Shown here one piece after another: positions 52,076-61,306 of a stretch of 64,000 nucleotides of DNA (position 1 is its first letter; each line of letters starts with the position of its first letter). The notes under the pieces were generated by a model, which was not told the origin of the DNA, did no database searches, and saw only the letters and a program-made list of their open reading frames with translations. The position numbers were made by a program, and so were the translations under genes. The DNA is from Pseudomonadota bacterium (GTDB lineage: Bacteria > Pseudomonadota > Gammaproteobacteria > Steroidobacterales > Steroidobacteraceae), in assembly GCA_016704655.1 (NCBI GenBank), contig JADIZR010000006.1:124001-188000 (forward strand). The letters are read 5' to 3'.

Positions 52076-52368
52076 GTGCTGGTCTCCTGCCCGCCGGACT
52101 GCAGATGCCGCCTTTCGCTGTGCGCACGGTCTGCCGATGTTTGTGCGGGAGAGGCTACTGGCACGGACTCCGGCCGAACAAGCAAAAAAAATCAGTAGAT
52201 CCGAAAGGTTTTCTAGGTGTCTGCGACTGTGTCAAATCCGCTGTCGATGTGACTGGTAACTGGGGCTGAATTTCAGTACAACAGTGCTGCCTCACGCGGG
52301 CCCTCCGGGTCCAGCCCAGCCGGCAACAGACCGGCGGGATTCGCGGCACGTTCGGGGGAGAGTTCCAG
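52076..52368. promoter_or_regulatory. Divergent promoter region of the dehydrogenase and MFS genes
   Basis: These 293 bases separate the divergent starts. There is an A-run (caaaaaaaatcagtag) near 52183 and a GC-rich ccggcaacagaccgg stem near 52320. GGGGGAGAG lies ten bases before the MFS ATG and is a strong ribosome binding site. No known operator is recognised. Confidence 0.35.
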
Positions 52369-53685
52369 ATGATGGCAGCAGTGCGGCCGGAAGCGGCCGA
52401 TGGTGGAGTGGGCACGACGATGCAGCGCTGGTACGTGCTGCTGATGATGGTGCTCGTCTATACGCTCAGCATCGCGGACCGGTACGTCATCTCCACGGTG
52501 CTCGAACCGATCCGCCTCGAGCTGCAGCTGACGGATTCAGGCATCGCTTTCCTGACCGGCGTCTCGCTGGCCCTGTTCTACGTGGTTCTCGGCTTCCCCA
52601 TCTCCTGGCTCATCGACCGCGGCAATCGGCGCAATATCATCGCGGTCTGCCTCGTCGCGTGGTCGGTCATGACGGCCTTCAGCGGACTCTCGAAGAACTA
52701 CATCCAGCTGCTGCTCTCGCGCATCGGCGTGGGCATCGGCGAAGCAGGTGGCACGCCTGGCGCGAATTCGATCATTTCCGACTATTTCCCGGCGTCGAAG
52801 CGCCCGATGGCACTCACGATCTTTTCGCTCGGCGCGCCGATCGGCGCGTGGATCGGCGCGGACATCGCCGGCATCGTCAACGACCACTACAACTGGCGCA
52901 CGGTGTTCCTGGTGCTCGGCATACCGGGCGTGATCGTGGGACTCGTGATCTTCCTGACGGTGCGGGAGCCGCGCCGGGGCCAGCTCGACAAGAAAGGCGG
53001 CGACCACGCAGGCGCCTCGTTCCCCGAAAGCATGCGGTTCCTGTGGACCCAGCGGTCAGCCGTGCACGTGATGGCCGCCAGCGCGCTCACCGCCTTGTGG
53101 GGCTGGGGACTGATGTGGTGGACGCCCACCTACCTGATCCGCAATTTCGGGCTGACGCCGGGCGAGGCGGGTTCGATCCTCGGGCCGGTTCACCTGATCG
53201 GCGGCGGCCTGGCGACACTCGCCACGAGCTGGTGGCTGGCGCAGCCGAAGATGAAGGATCCACGCAGGATCGTGCGCATGATGGGTTGGGGAGTCGGTTT
53301 CGCGACCGTCGTGTCGGGCGTCATCTACAGCACGCGCTCCCTCGAACTGGCGCAGTGGCTGTTCTGGCTCTTCATCCCGGCCATCTACTTCTACATCGGC
53401 CCGTGCTTCGGCCTGCTCAACAACCTGTGTGAGCCGCGCATGCGGGCGCAGTTCTGTGCCGCAACGCTGTTCGTCGCCAACGTCGGCAACCTGATCGTCG
53501 CGCCGCAGCTCGTCGGTTTCCTGAGCGACGCATTCGCTCCGGACAATGTCGCGAACGGCCAGTCGCTGCGGCTCGCCATGCTCTGCCTGGTGCCCGCGGG
53601 TGCCTGGGCGACGTGGCACTACTTCCGCTCGGCAAAACGCATCATCCAGGACGAAGAACGCGCGACGGGTATCCGGCCGGCGTAA
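52369..53685 (+). CDS. MFS transporter, spinster-like
   Basis: The 438-residue protein has twelve predicted membrane helices. The N-terminal half contains YTLSIADRYVISTVLEPI and the loop SWLIDRGNRRN, and helices 4-5 carry SRIGVGIGEAGGTPGANSII, all typical of the spinster-type MFS proteins common in sphingomonads and related degraders. Its substrate is unknown; position in the cluster suggests a carboxylate or methylated compound. The stop is followed after two bases by a long hairpin repeat. Confidence 0.88.
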   Translation: MMAAVRPEAADGGVGTTMQRWYVLLMMVLVYTLSIADRYVISTVLEPIRLELQLTDSGIAFLTGVSLALFYVVLGFPISWLIDRGNRRNIIAVCLVAWSVMTAFSGLSKNYIQLLLSRIGVGIGEAGGTPGANSIISDYFPASKRPMALTIFSLGAPIGAWIGADIAGIVNDHYNWRTVFLVLGIPGVIVGLVIFLTVREPRRGQLDKKGGDHAGASFPESMRFLWTQRSAVHVMAASALTALWGWGLMWWTPTYLIRNFGLTPGEAGSILGPVHLIGGGLATLATSWWLAQPKMKDPRRIVRMMGWGVGFATVVSGVIYSTRSLELAQWLFWLFIPAIYFYIGPCFGLLNNLCEPRMRAQFCAATLFVANVGNLIVAPQLVGFLSDAFAPDNVANGQSLRLAMLCLVPAGAWATWHYFRSAKRIIQDEERATGIRPA

Positions 53686-53687
53686 GC

Positions 53688-53746
53688 GGGGAAATAGGGG
53701 ACGCTCACCTATTTCCGGGGAATAGGTGAGCGTCCCCTATTTCCCC
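53688..53746. repeat. 59-nt palindromic repeat between the MFS and TPR-sulfotransferase genes
   Basis: A 28-base arm containing aaataggggacgctcacc is repeated in inverse at 53719-53746, leaving almost no loop. The 'aaatagg...gtccccta' sequence looks like the dispersed REP-type palindromes of proteobacteria. The right arm supplies the TAG stop codon of the convergent TPR-sulfotransferase gene. It can serve as terminator for both genes. Confidence 0.8.
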
Positions 53747-55713
53747 AGCGCCGCACGAAGCTCGCCGAGCCATGGCTCGAAGTTGCGCCACTGGTCCACG
53801 CCTTCGCGATTGATAGGGCGGCGGACCTGCTCGGAGCTTGCGGTATGAACGCGCCGCTCGTTCTTGTGGAACTCGACGCAGGCAGTCTCGAATTCGAGGC
53901 CGCAGTAGTCCAGGATCCGCCGCACGCTGCCTTCGAGGTCATCGATGACGTCCTCGTGCTGCACGCGCAAGACGCGACCCGGCAAGGCGGAGTTCCAATG
54001 ATCCATCAGGCGCACATACAGTGCGTAATAGCGCCCGATGTCCTCGAGGCTGTAGGTGAACTGCTGGCCTGAGGCGAACAGCTGCTTGAAGTTGCTGAAG
54101 CAGCACGCCATGGGCTCCCGCCGCGCATCGATGATCTTCGCGTTCGGCAGCATCAGGTGGATCAGGCCGACGTGGCGGAAGTTGTTCGGCATCTTGTCGA
54201 TGAAAAATGGCCGGTTACCGATCCGGTAGTGTCGCGTGTCCCGAATGTAGGCCTCGCCAAAGCCACGGTAATCGTCCGCCGAGGGCAGGGCCAGGACACC
54301 CGGGTAGCGTGCACCGCCCGCATGCAGGTCGAGCGCGCTGACCAGCCGCGGAATGTCGGCCAGTTCCATGGTGCCTTCGATCTGCGAGTGTGAGGCGAGA
54401 ATCTGCTCCAGCAGCGTCGAGCCGGCCCGGGGCAGGCCGACGATGAAGATGGGCGACGGGTCGTCGCAGCCGTAGCCTCGCCGTTGCTCGAAGAATTCCG
54501 GCGTGCAGAGTTCAATCTGACTCTTAATAGTGCGCTCTAAAACCTCCGGCTGGTACCTGCACTCTTCCGGCTTGAGCGCGTTGCCCATGGCGTAGAACCG
54601 GAACGACTCGGCGTACTCGCCACGATCTTCGAGCGCCTTGCCGAGCGCGAAACAGAGGTGGTAGCGGTCGACGAACGGGGTACGCCGGGCGTCGACCTGC
54701 TCGCGCATCGTCGCGAGTTGTTCGTCGGCAAAGAGGTAGGTCTTCAGGTTGGCGAGGCTCCAGTACGCGTCGCCAAAATTCACGCGCTGCCGGGCCGCTT
54801 CGCGGTAGGCGCGTTCCGCATCTTCGCGGCGGCCCTGTGTCTTCAGCGCATGGCCGAGCGACAAGTGCAGCTCCGGGTTACCAGGTTGCTGCCGCACCAG
54901 TTCGCCGTACAGTGCTATGGCGGCCTCCGTCGAACCTTCGCCCACGAGGATGCTCGCCAGGGTCATCCGATGGGTAGGGTTGTCAGGCTCCGCGGCGATC
55001 AGGATCTCGATCTGCTCGCGGGCCTGCTTGTGGCGGTGCAGGGCGATCAGGGCGAGCACATAGTCGTGCCGGGCCGCGCGATAGCCCGGCGAGGCCTCGA
55101 GCACGGCCTCGAGCAGCGTGGCCGCATCCTTCGAGAATTCGTTCTGGTGCGCGACCAGCGCCAGCACCCGCAAGGCCTCGATGTCGTCCGGCTTGCGCCG
55201 CAGGTACGTCCGGATGAGGTCCTCGGCTTCGCGCAGGTTGCCGTCGGCGAGCATGCTGCGAGCCGTCACCACCTCGGTAGCCAGCGTGGCAAGCTTGGCG
55301 ACGTGCTGCGACGCATTGGCGGATTCCTGCGTGCGCCCGACCATCTGGTAGAGCGATGCCAGCAGGCGCCAGCTCGCCGGCAACGCAGGGTTCAACTCGA
55401 CGGCGCGTGAAAAAGCCTGGATCGCTTCAGGCGCCTGCTTCAAAAATACGTGGCAATGCCCGCGCTCCTGGAACAGCCGTGGGTAGGCGGGGTGCGTGTC
55501 CTCGAGTGTTTCCAGCGTCGCCAGCGCGTCCGGGACGCGATGCAGGTGGCGCAGCGCCACGGCGCGCATGTAAAGCAGGTCGCGGTGCCCTGGAAACCGT
55601 TCGAGCAGGCGATCGGAGGAGGCCAGTGCGTCGTCGAATTGACGCTGCTCGATCAGCTGCTGCAGCTGGCGCAGGTCCGCATCGAGGCCGGGGGGTGGGG
55701 AGACGGAAGTCAT
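53737..55713 (-). CDS. TPR-repeat sulfotransferase
   Basis: The 658-residue protein has about ten tetratricopeptide repeats (residues 1-380, for example AIQAFSRAVELNPALPASWR) and a C-terminal sulfotransferase domain (PF13469 type) opening with IFIVGLPRAGSTLLEQILAS, the PAPS 5'-phosphate loop, and a later IIDARREPMACCFSNF, the 3'-phosphate segment. Proteins of this architecture are frequent in proteobacteria, but their acceptors are largely unknown. I chose the ATG at 55713; the frame upstream is antisense to the terminator and receptor gene end. It seems unrelated to C1 metabolism. Confidence 0.88.
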   Translation of the reverse strand: MTSVSPPPGLDADLRQLQQLIEQRQFDDALASSDRLLERFPGHRDLLYMRAVALRHLHRVPDALATLETLEDTHPAYPRLFQERGHCHVFLKQAPEAIQAFSRAVELNPALPASWRLLASLYQMVGRTQESANASQHVAKLATLATEVVTARSMLADGNLREAEDLIRTYLRRKPDDIEALRVLALVAHQNEFSKDAATLLEAVLEASPGYRAARHDYVLALIALHRHKQAREQIEILIAAEPDNPTHRMTLASILVGEGSTEAAIALYGELVRQQPGNPELHLSLGHALKTQGRREDAERAYREAARQRVNFGDAYWSLANLKTYLFADEQLATMREQVDARRTPFVDRYHLCFALGKALEDRGEYAESFRFYAMGNALKPEECRYQPEVLERTIKSQIELCTPEFFEQRRGYGCDDPSPIFIVGLPRAGSTLLEQILASHSQIEGTMELADIPRLVSALDLHAGGARYPGVLALPSADDYRGFGEAYIRDTRHYRIGNRPFFIDKMPNNFRHVGLIHLMLPNAKIIDARREPMACCFSNFKQLFASGQQFTYSLEDIGRYYALYVRLMDHWNSALPGRVLRVQHEDVIDDLEGSVRRILDYCGLEFETACVEFHKNERRVHTASSEQVRRPINREGVDQWRNFEPWLGELRAALGK

Positions 55714-55744
55714 CGGGCAATGATGGAGGAATATGCCCCAATAG

Positions 55745-55776
55745 GAAAACGGGCCGGTGGGTTGCCCCACCGGCCC
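55745..55776 (-). terminator. Rho-independent terminator of the TonB receptor gene
   Basis: On the minus strand gggccggtggg and cccaccggccc form a perfect 11-bp stem with a 4-base loop, followed by GTTTTCC. It lies about 20 bases after the stop of the receptor gene at 55796. Confidence 0.85.
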
Positions 55777-55795
55777 GCGTCGAGGCCAAGGCTGA

Positions 55796-58456
55796 TCAGT
55801 TGCCGCCGAAGTTGTAGGCCAGGCGCAGACCCATGGTCCGCGGCCGCATCGGTACTTCGACCAGGATGAACTGCGAGGCCGTCGTGTACATGCTCTCGTT
55901 CTCATCCGTCAGGTTGACCACGTAGAACTCGGCGTTCCAGGCATCCTTACCCACGCCGAACGACGCGTCCATCGTGGTAAACGAGGGCTGCACGAAACGA
56001 TTGTTCACGGTCGCCGACGAGAACGACTCGTCCTGGTACAGCACCGCGCCGCCAACGTACGGGTTGTACTCGCCCCAGGTCCATTCGTACCGCGCACGGA
56101 TGTTGAACTGCAACTCAGGCGAGTTGGCCATCTCCGTGCCGGGCGTGCCGAAAAGGTTCTGCACGCTACGCACGTCCGAGCAGACGCCGGCCGTGACTGC
56201 GACGCACGACTCTGTCACCGGCTGGCCGAAGGTCGGGCTGTCCGGGTTGTTGCTGATCACCTGCGGCGAGTTCGTGAGTTCGCCCTTGTTGTACGAGCCG
56301 GCCCCCGAGATCGTCAGGCCATCCATCGGCGCGACGACGAAATTGAACTCGACGCCGTTGACTTCGTACTCCGGGCCGTTCAGGAAGGACTGCAGGTTCG
56401 GAAAGCCGAGCTCCGGCGCGAACAAGCCGGTCTGCGCGTCCTCCCACTTCACCTGGTAGATCGAGCCGTTGAACTGCGCCCGCCCGCCCCAGAACTGCGT
56501 CTTCCAGCCAGCCTCGATGTTGGTCAGGTCGTCCGATTCGTAGGACGTCGGGAAGCACCACTGGTTTTCCAGGCTGACCGGGTCCCTGGCGCCGCAAGCC
56601 GAGCCGCGGTTGAAGCCGCCAGGCCGGTACCCCTCGGACCAGGTGGCGTACACCATCACGTCCGGGTTGATGCGCCACGTCAGGTTGGCGCGGCTCTTGA
56701 AACCGTCGGCCTGGTTGTCGTTGTCGTCCTGTTCGCTGACGTTGGTGCCGTATGGCGCAGTGACGTCGCCATAGCCATAAAGGTCGCCGTTGCAGGGGCC
56801 GGTTTCGCCTGTACCGTAGACCTTGCAGAAGAAGCTGCCCATGTTCGCGCCCACCATCGAATTCTCGATGTCGTAATAGCGGGTGCCAAGAGTCAGGGTC
56901 AGGTTCTCGAGGATGTCGAAGTCGACCGACGCGAACGCCGCGAACTGCGAGTAATCACGCGTGAAATCGTTGAAGAAGCCGATGTCCGAAGCGCGGCGAT
57001 TCGGATTGTTCATGTCTCCCGCCGCCGACTGGAACTTCGGCGCGGCACGTGGATCGAGGTACAGGAAGCAGCTGCCCGTGGAGACGCCGCTGTCCGGGCA
57101 CTCCGGCACCGACTTGTAGTGCCAGTCCGTCTGGGCCTCGACCGAGCGATCTTCGTAGAACAGGCCGCCGACGAAGCGCATGCGCCAGTCGGCCGGACTG
57201 CTCAGGCGGATCTCGTGGCTCATGTTGGTGCTGTCGTTCTTGTCGTCCCAGAAGCTCGCGGGCGAGTAGCACTTGTCCACGCTGGCGCCCGAGAAGCCGG
57301 TGCACTGGTAATACGTGCCCCATACGCCGCGCGCGTAGTTCGTGTAGTCCGAGAGCGACTGCGCTTCGCGCGTCAGGTACGCGCCGGCGTAGACGAGGTC
57401 GAGTGTGCCGACCTTGCCGGTGACCGTCAGCGCGGTATTGACGAACTCATCCTCGGTCGAGCCCGGGGTGAAGACCGTCACCTGGAGCGGCTTCAGCCGC
57501 TGCGTCGACGTGGTGCAGTTCGGGTTCACTCCGCAACCGGATTCGGCACCGTTTGGATGCTGGTAGAAGACACCCTCGCCTTCGATCTTCTGGTAGGCGA
57601 CGGCCAGCAGGGCATCCCAGTCATCGGTGACCTGCCACTTGAGGCTGCCGCGGACGCCGCTGTATTCGGCTTCGTTGATGTTGTCGCCGGCAATGTCGGC
57701 ATTGTCGATCACCAGGGAGTCGGTCGGAACGACACCGCCAGTGCGGCGCGCAAAGCCCAAGTCGGTGCCTTGCCTCGTGAAGGTGCTGTAGACGTTGTCG
57801 ATGTAACCGCCACGGTGGTCCATGTAGCCCACGAGACGCATGGCCAGCTTGTCGTCGATGAGCGGGATGTTGACCACCCCCTCGAAGTTGTAGCTGTCGT
57901 CGCCGTCCGCGGTATTCGCGTAACCGACCTTGACGTTGCCGGACATCTCATTGAATCGCGGCTTGTTGGTGATGTAACGCAGCACGCCCGCCTGGGCGCC
58001 GGCGCCGAACAACGTGCCCTGCGGCCCGGTCAGCACTTCGATGCGCTCGAAGTCGGCTGCGTAGACGTCGAGGTTGCGACCCGGAACCTGCGTGGATTGC
58101 TCGTCGAGGTACACCGCGACGTTCGGCCAGGGGCCGTTGGTGCCCGATCCCTGGGTGCCGAGCGATCCAATGCTCAGGCCGCGTATGTAGATGTTGCTCT
58201 GGCCTGGTCCGAGGGTGGCGGTCGTGACACTGGGCAGGAACTTGACGAACTCCTCGACCGTCGAGATGTTCAACTGCGTGAGTGTCTCGCCGGTGAGGGC
58301 CTGGATCGCCAACGGGACGTCCTGCAGGCTTTCTGCGCGACGCTGCGCAGTGACGACCACCTCCTCGAGCCCACCGGACGCTGCCTGCGCCCAGACAGCT
58401 TGAGTCGGGCTGGCGGCAAGCACGGCGGCTACCGCGGATGCGAGTCTGTAATTCAT
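55796..58456 (-). CDS. TonB-dependent receptor
   Basis: The 886-residue outer-membrane receptor has a signal peptide (cleavage near VWA-QAAS), the plug start LEEVVVTAQRRAESLQDV, IEVLTGPQGTLFGAGAQAG and a 22-strand-type barrel ending in LRLAYNFGGN. The GAQAGVLRY sequence replaces the usual NATGGAI of the plug. I chose the ATG at 58456 because the signal peptide starts there; the longer frame enters the promoter region. It is divergent from the LysR-MttB pair and may be controlled by that regulator. Ligand unknown; cobalamin or a bulky methylated compound would fit the context. Confidence 0.9.
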   Translation of the reverse strand: MNYRLASAVAAVLAASPTQAVWAQAASGGLEEVVVTAQRRAESLQDVPLAIQALTGETLTQLNISTVEEFVKFLPSVTTATLGPGQSNIYIRGLSIGSLGTQGSGTNGPWPNVAVYLDEQSTQVPGRNLDVYAADFERIEVLTGPQGTLFGAGAQAGVLRYITNKPRFNEMSGNVKVGYANTADGDDSYNFEGVVNIPLIDDKLAMRLVGYMDHRGGYIDNVYSTFTRQGTDLGFARRTGGVVPTDSLVIDNADIAGDNINEAEYSGVRGSLKWQVTDDWDALLAVAYQKIEGEGVFYQHPNGAESGCGVNPNCTTSTQRLKPLQVTVFTPGSTEDEFVNTALTVTGKVGTLDLVYAGAYLTREAQSLSDYTNYARGVWGTYYQCTGFSGASVDKCYSPASFWDDKNDSTNMSHEIRLSSPADWRMRFVGGLFYEDRSVEAQTDWHYKSVPECPDSGVSTGSCFLYLDPRAAPKFQSAAGDMNNPNRRASDIGFFNDFTRDYSQFAAFASVDFDILENLTLTLGTRYYDIENSMVGANMGSFFCKVYGTGETGPCNGDLYGYGDVTAPYGTNVSEQDDNDNQADGFKSRANLTWRINPDVMVYATWSEGYRPGGFNRGSACGARDPVSLENQWCFPTSYESDDLTNIEAGWKTQFWGGRAQFNGSIYQVKWEDAQTGLFAPELGFPNLQSFLNGPEYEVNGVEFNFVVAPMDGLTISGAGSYNKGELTNSPQVISNNPDSPTFGQPVTESCVAVTAGVCSDVRSVQNLFGTPGTEMANSPELQFNIRARYEWTWGEYNPYVGGAVLYQDESFSSATVNNRFVQPSFTTMDASFGVGKDAWNAEFYVVNLTDENESMYTTASQFILVEVPMRPRTMGLRLAYNFGGN

Positions 58457-58757
58457 GCGCTTTCGGACCCCCAAGGCTTCGTGTTGTCTACGCAACGGCC
58501 CCCGCTGGCAGGGGCTCGCTACCCTTTGTGAAACCCACGTAGTCCCATCAGGGAAAACGCCGGTTGCGCCGGACCATATCAGCAGAAACGCGCTTGCGTC
58601 CACAAAATGATTATCTGAAAAAAGCATTAACCAGACAGCAAAAAAAGCATTGCCGTATCTGTCGCGAATGCGCCACGCTTGCCGGGCCGTAAGTGTTATC
58701 GCGCTGTCCTGCGCCCAGCCCGGATCCGGGCCGGCGAGGCCGTTCCGGGGGGGCATC
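58457..58757. promoter_or_regulatory. Divergent promoter region of the TonB receptor and LysR-mttB
   Basis: The 301 bases hold both promoters. Two copies of AAAAAAGCATT, at 58618-58628 and 58641-58651, lie 23 bases apart, about two helical turns. They are candidates for binding by the adjacent LysR regulator, although they are direct repeats rather than the usual T-N11-A dyad. A GC-rich gcccctgccagcgggggc stem lies near 58498-58520, close to the receptor gene. Confidence 0.4.
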
Positions 58758-59744
58758 ATGATCGAAAAAGTCCGCATCGACCGCCGCTGGCTCCCCCTGA
58801 ACGCCTTGCGGGCGTTCGAAGGCGTCGCGCGCTACGGCAGTTTCACCGGCGCTGCCAGTGCGCTGAACATCGCGCAGAGCGCGCTCTCCCGGCACGTCAT
58901 CTCCCTCGAGAACCTCATCGGCGTCAAGTTGTTCGAGCGCCGGCCCCATTCACTGATGCTGACTGCCGCCGGCGAACACTTGCTACCCGTCGTTTCGCGC
59001 TCGTTCGACCGGCTGGAACATGCCATTGACGAAATCCGCGACGCACGCACGCCGCGGCTGCGCACCCTGCGTGTGCAGATGCCGCCGAGCTTTGCCGCAC
59101 ACATGATGGTGCCGCTGCTGCAGGACTTCCGCACGGATCACCCGGAGGTCGAGATCGACCTGGTCAGTCCTTACGGGATCGGCCCGCCGGCCGCTGATGT
59201 CGACATCGCAGTGCTGTACACGCGACCCACGGTCACGGAGCGAGTGAGCGACTTGCTTTGGCCGGTCTGCCTCGGCGTGGTTTGTCACCCGGACGTCGCC
59301 GCGCGGCACGTCGAGAAGGACCTGGAAGAGTTCGTCCGCGACAACGAGCTCGTGCACATGCGGGTCGAGGGGCTGCCGCGTCGGCACTTCTGGTCGCAGT
59401 TCGCGCGGCAGGCGGGCCTGCATGGTCTGGACGTCGAGCGGGGGCTCGTCTTCGACACCGAGATCCTCACGGTGCAGTACGTGCTGAGCGGTTCCGGCAT
59501 TGCGCTGGTCGACCTCGACCTGTTCCGTGACCACCTGGTCGCAGGCCGGCTGGTGCAGCCCTATGACGCGACGCTCAGCGATGGCTTCGGCTACTACCTG
59601 GTCACCGACCCGGAAGCGTTGAGCGACACCGCCACGGCGCTGTTCCGCTCGTGGCTCATCGAACAGTTCGGCCCGGACACCCAGCCTCCGGTGAACGCAG
59701 CGGATCGGGCGGGCGCGATCCATCCTGGAGTCCAGCGCGCATGA
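58758..59744 (+). CDS. LysR-family transcriptional regulator (GcvA-like)
   Basis: The 328-residue protein has an N-terminal winged helix-turn-helix (LNALRAFEGVARYGSFTGAA then LNIAQSALSRHVISLE) and a C-terminal effector-binding domain starting near residue 95. The length and the IDRRWLPLNALRAFE opening are of the GcvA type, whose members often respond to amino acids or amines. Its stop overlaps the start of the second MttB gene as ATGA, so regulator and enzyme are made together. It probably controls this operon and the divergent TonB receptor gene. Confidence 0.9.
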   Translation: MIEKVRIDRRWLPLNALRAFEGVARYGSFTGAASALNIAQSALSRHVISLENLIGVKLFERRPHSLMLTAAGEHLLPVVSRSFDRLEHAIDEIRDARTPRLRTLRVQMPPSFAAHMMVPLLQDFRTDHPEVEIDLVSPYGIGPPAADVDIAVLYTRPTVTERVSDLLWPVCLGVVCHPDVAARHVEKDLEEFVRDNELVHMRVEGLPRRHFWSQFARQAGLHGLDVERGLVFDTEILTVQYVLSGSGIALVDLDLFRDHLVAGRLVQPYDATLSDGFGYYLVTDPEALSDTATALFRSWLIEQFGPDTQPPVNAADRAGAIHPGVQRA

Positions 59745-61303
59745 GTGAAATCGAATCGAGCAGCCCGCGCCGCAACGCGGGCCGCCGCCGTCCCGCGGCC
59801 ACTCCCTCGGCTGCTCCCGTGCCCGCGCGGGCACGCGCCTACCGCACGATCGTGAACCCGTACGAGAATCCTCGTGTTTACTCGGATGACCAGGTGGCGG
59901 CCATCCACGTGGCCGCGCTCTCGCTGCTCGAGAGCCAGGGCATGAAGGTGCTCTCGCCGATCGCACGCAAGCGCTACGCGCAGGCGGGTGCGACGGTGGA
60001 CGAAGACACGCAGGTGGTGCGCATCGATCGCGGGCTGGTCGCGAAGGCGCTCGCCACGACACCGAGTGAATTCACGTTCCAGGCGCTCGATCCGGAATTC
60101 AACGTGAAAGTGGGCGGCAGGAATGTCTGCCTCGCGCCGACGTCCGGTCCGCCGAACATCATGGACATCCACCACGGGCGTCGTGCCGGCACGTTCGAGG
60201 ACTTCTGCAACCTGATGAAGCTGTCGCAGAGCTTCGACGTCATCCACACGCTCGGTGGCGCCGTCGAACCCCAGGATGTGCCGGTGCACCTGCGTCACTA
60301 CGAGACGACGCGGTCGATGCTGCTGCTGTCCGACAAGGCGCCTTTCATCTTCTCGCGCGGCTCGCAGCAGATCGCGGACTGCTTCGAGCTGATCCGCATC
60401 GCGCACCAGGTGAGCGCCGACGAGTTCAAGCAGAAGCCCTACGTGTGGACCGTCATCAACACGAACTCGCCGTTGCAGCTCGACATTCCGATGGCCGAAG
60501 GCATCATCGATTTCGCCGAGGCGGGGCAGGTGCTGATCATTACCCCGTTCACGCTGGCCGGGGCGATGGCGCCGGTCACGATCACGGGCGCACTGACGCT
60601 CGCGCATGCGGAGGCGCTCGCCGGCATCACGCTGGCGCAGAGCGTACGACCGGGCACGCCGATCCTCTACGGCAGCTTTACCTCGAACGTCGACATGAAG
60701 TCGGGTTCACCCGCCTTCGGCACGCCCGAATATGTCAAGGCCGCATTCGGGGCAGGGCAGCTCGCACGCTACATCAAGGTACCGTGGCGTTCGTCGAGTG
60801 CTACAGCTTCGAACACGCCCGACGCGCAGGCTGCGTACGAAGCGCAGATGAGCCTGTGGGGCGCGCTCATGGGCGGCGCCAACTTCATGCTGCACGCCGC
60901 TGGCTGGGTCGAAGGCGGGCTCTCGACGTCCTACGAGAAATTCATCATGGACATCGAGATGCTGCAGATGTTCGCGGAGGTGTTCCAGCCGGTAGGCGCC
61001 GAAGCGTCGGACATGGCGCTGGACGCGATCGCGGAAGTCGGCTATGGCGGCCATTTCTTTGCGTGCGCGCACACGATGGAGCGCTATCGCACGGCGTTCT
61101 ACACGCCGCTCATCTCCGACTGGCGCAATTACGGCACCTGGGAAAACGACGGCGCGAAGACCGCGACCGAGCGTGCCAACGCCGTCTATCACGAGACGCT
61201 GGCGCGTTACGTCGCGCCCGAGCGCGATCCGGGCGTGGTTGAAGCGATGAACGCGTTCGTGGATCGACGCACGGCCGCGGGCGGCGCGCCGCCGATGACT
61301 TGA
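59741..61303 (+). CDS. MttB-superfamily corrinoid methyltransferase, copy 2 (no pyrrolysine)
   Basis: The 520-residue protein is related to the MttB homologue at 39318 and shares its conserved blocks: LGGAVEPQDVP, PFTLAGAMAPVTITGA, YGSFTSNVDMKSGSPAFGTP and GWVEGGLSTSYEKFIMDIEM. Like copy 1 it has no in-frame TAG. The first 35 residues are a basic, Pro/Ala-rich tail without a signal. The start is fixed by the ATGA overlap with the LysR gene. Copies 1 and 2 differ clearly in the region before the barrel core, so they probably act on different methylated amines. A dimethylglycine-dehydrogenase-like gene follows after 127 bases. Confidence 0.88.
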   Translation: MSEIESSSPRRNAGRRRPAATPSAAPVPARARAYRTIVNPYENPRVYSDDQVAAIHVAALSLLESQGMKVLSPIARKRYAQAGATVDEDTQVVRIDRGLVAKALATTPSEFTFQALDPEFNVKVGGRNVCLAPTSGPPNIMDIHHGRRAGTFEDFCNLMKLSQSFDVIHTLGGAVEPQDVPVHLRHYETTRSMLLLSDKAPFIFSRGSQQIADCFELIRIAHQVSADEFKQKPYVWTVINTNSPLQLDIPMAEGIIDFAEAGQVLIITPFTLAGAMAPVTITGALTLAHAEALAGITLAQSVRPGTPILYGSFTSNVDMKSGSPAFGTPEYVKAAFGAGQLARYIKVPWRSSSATASNTPDAQAAYEAQMSLWGALMGGANFMLHAAGWVEGGLSTSYEKFIMDIEMLQMFAEVFQPVGAEASDMALDAIAEVGYGGHFFACAHTMERYRTAFYTPLISDWRNYGTWENDGAKTATERANAVYHETLARYVAPERDPGVVEAMNAFVDRRTAAGGAPPMT

Positions 61304-61306
61304 TGA

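Noticed and set aside
39318..61303. Pyrrolysine-containing MttB
   Set aside because: Neither MttB-family frame contains an internal TAG, and no pylTSBCD genes are visible in the window.
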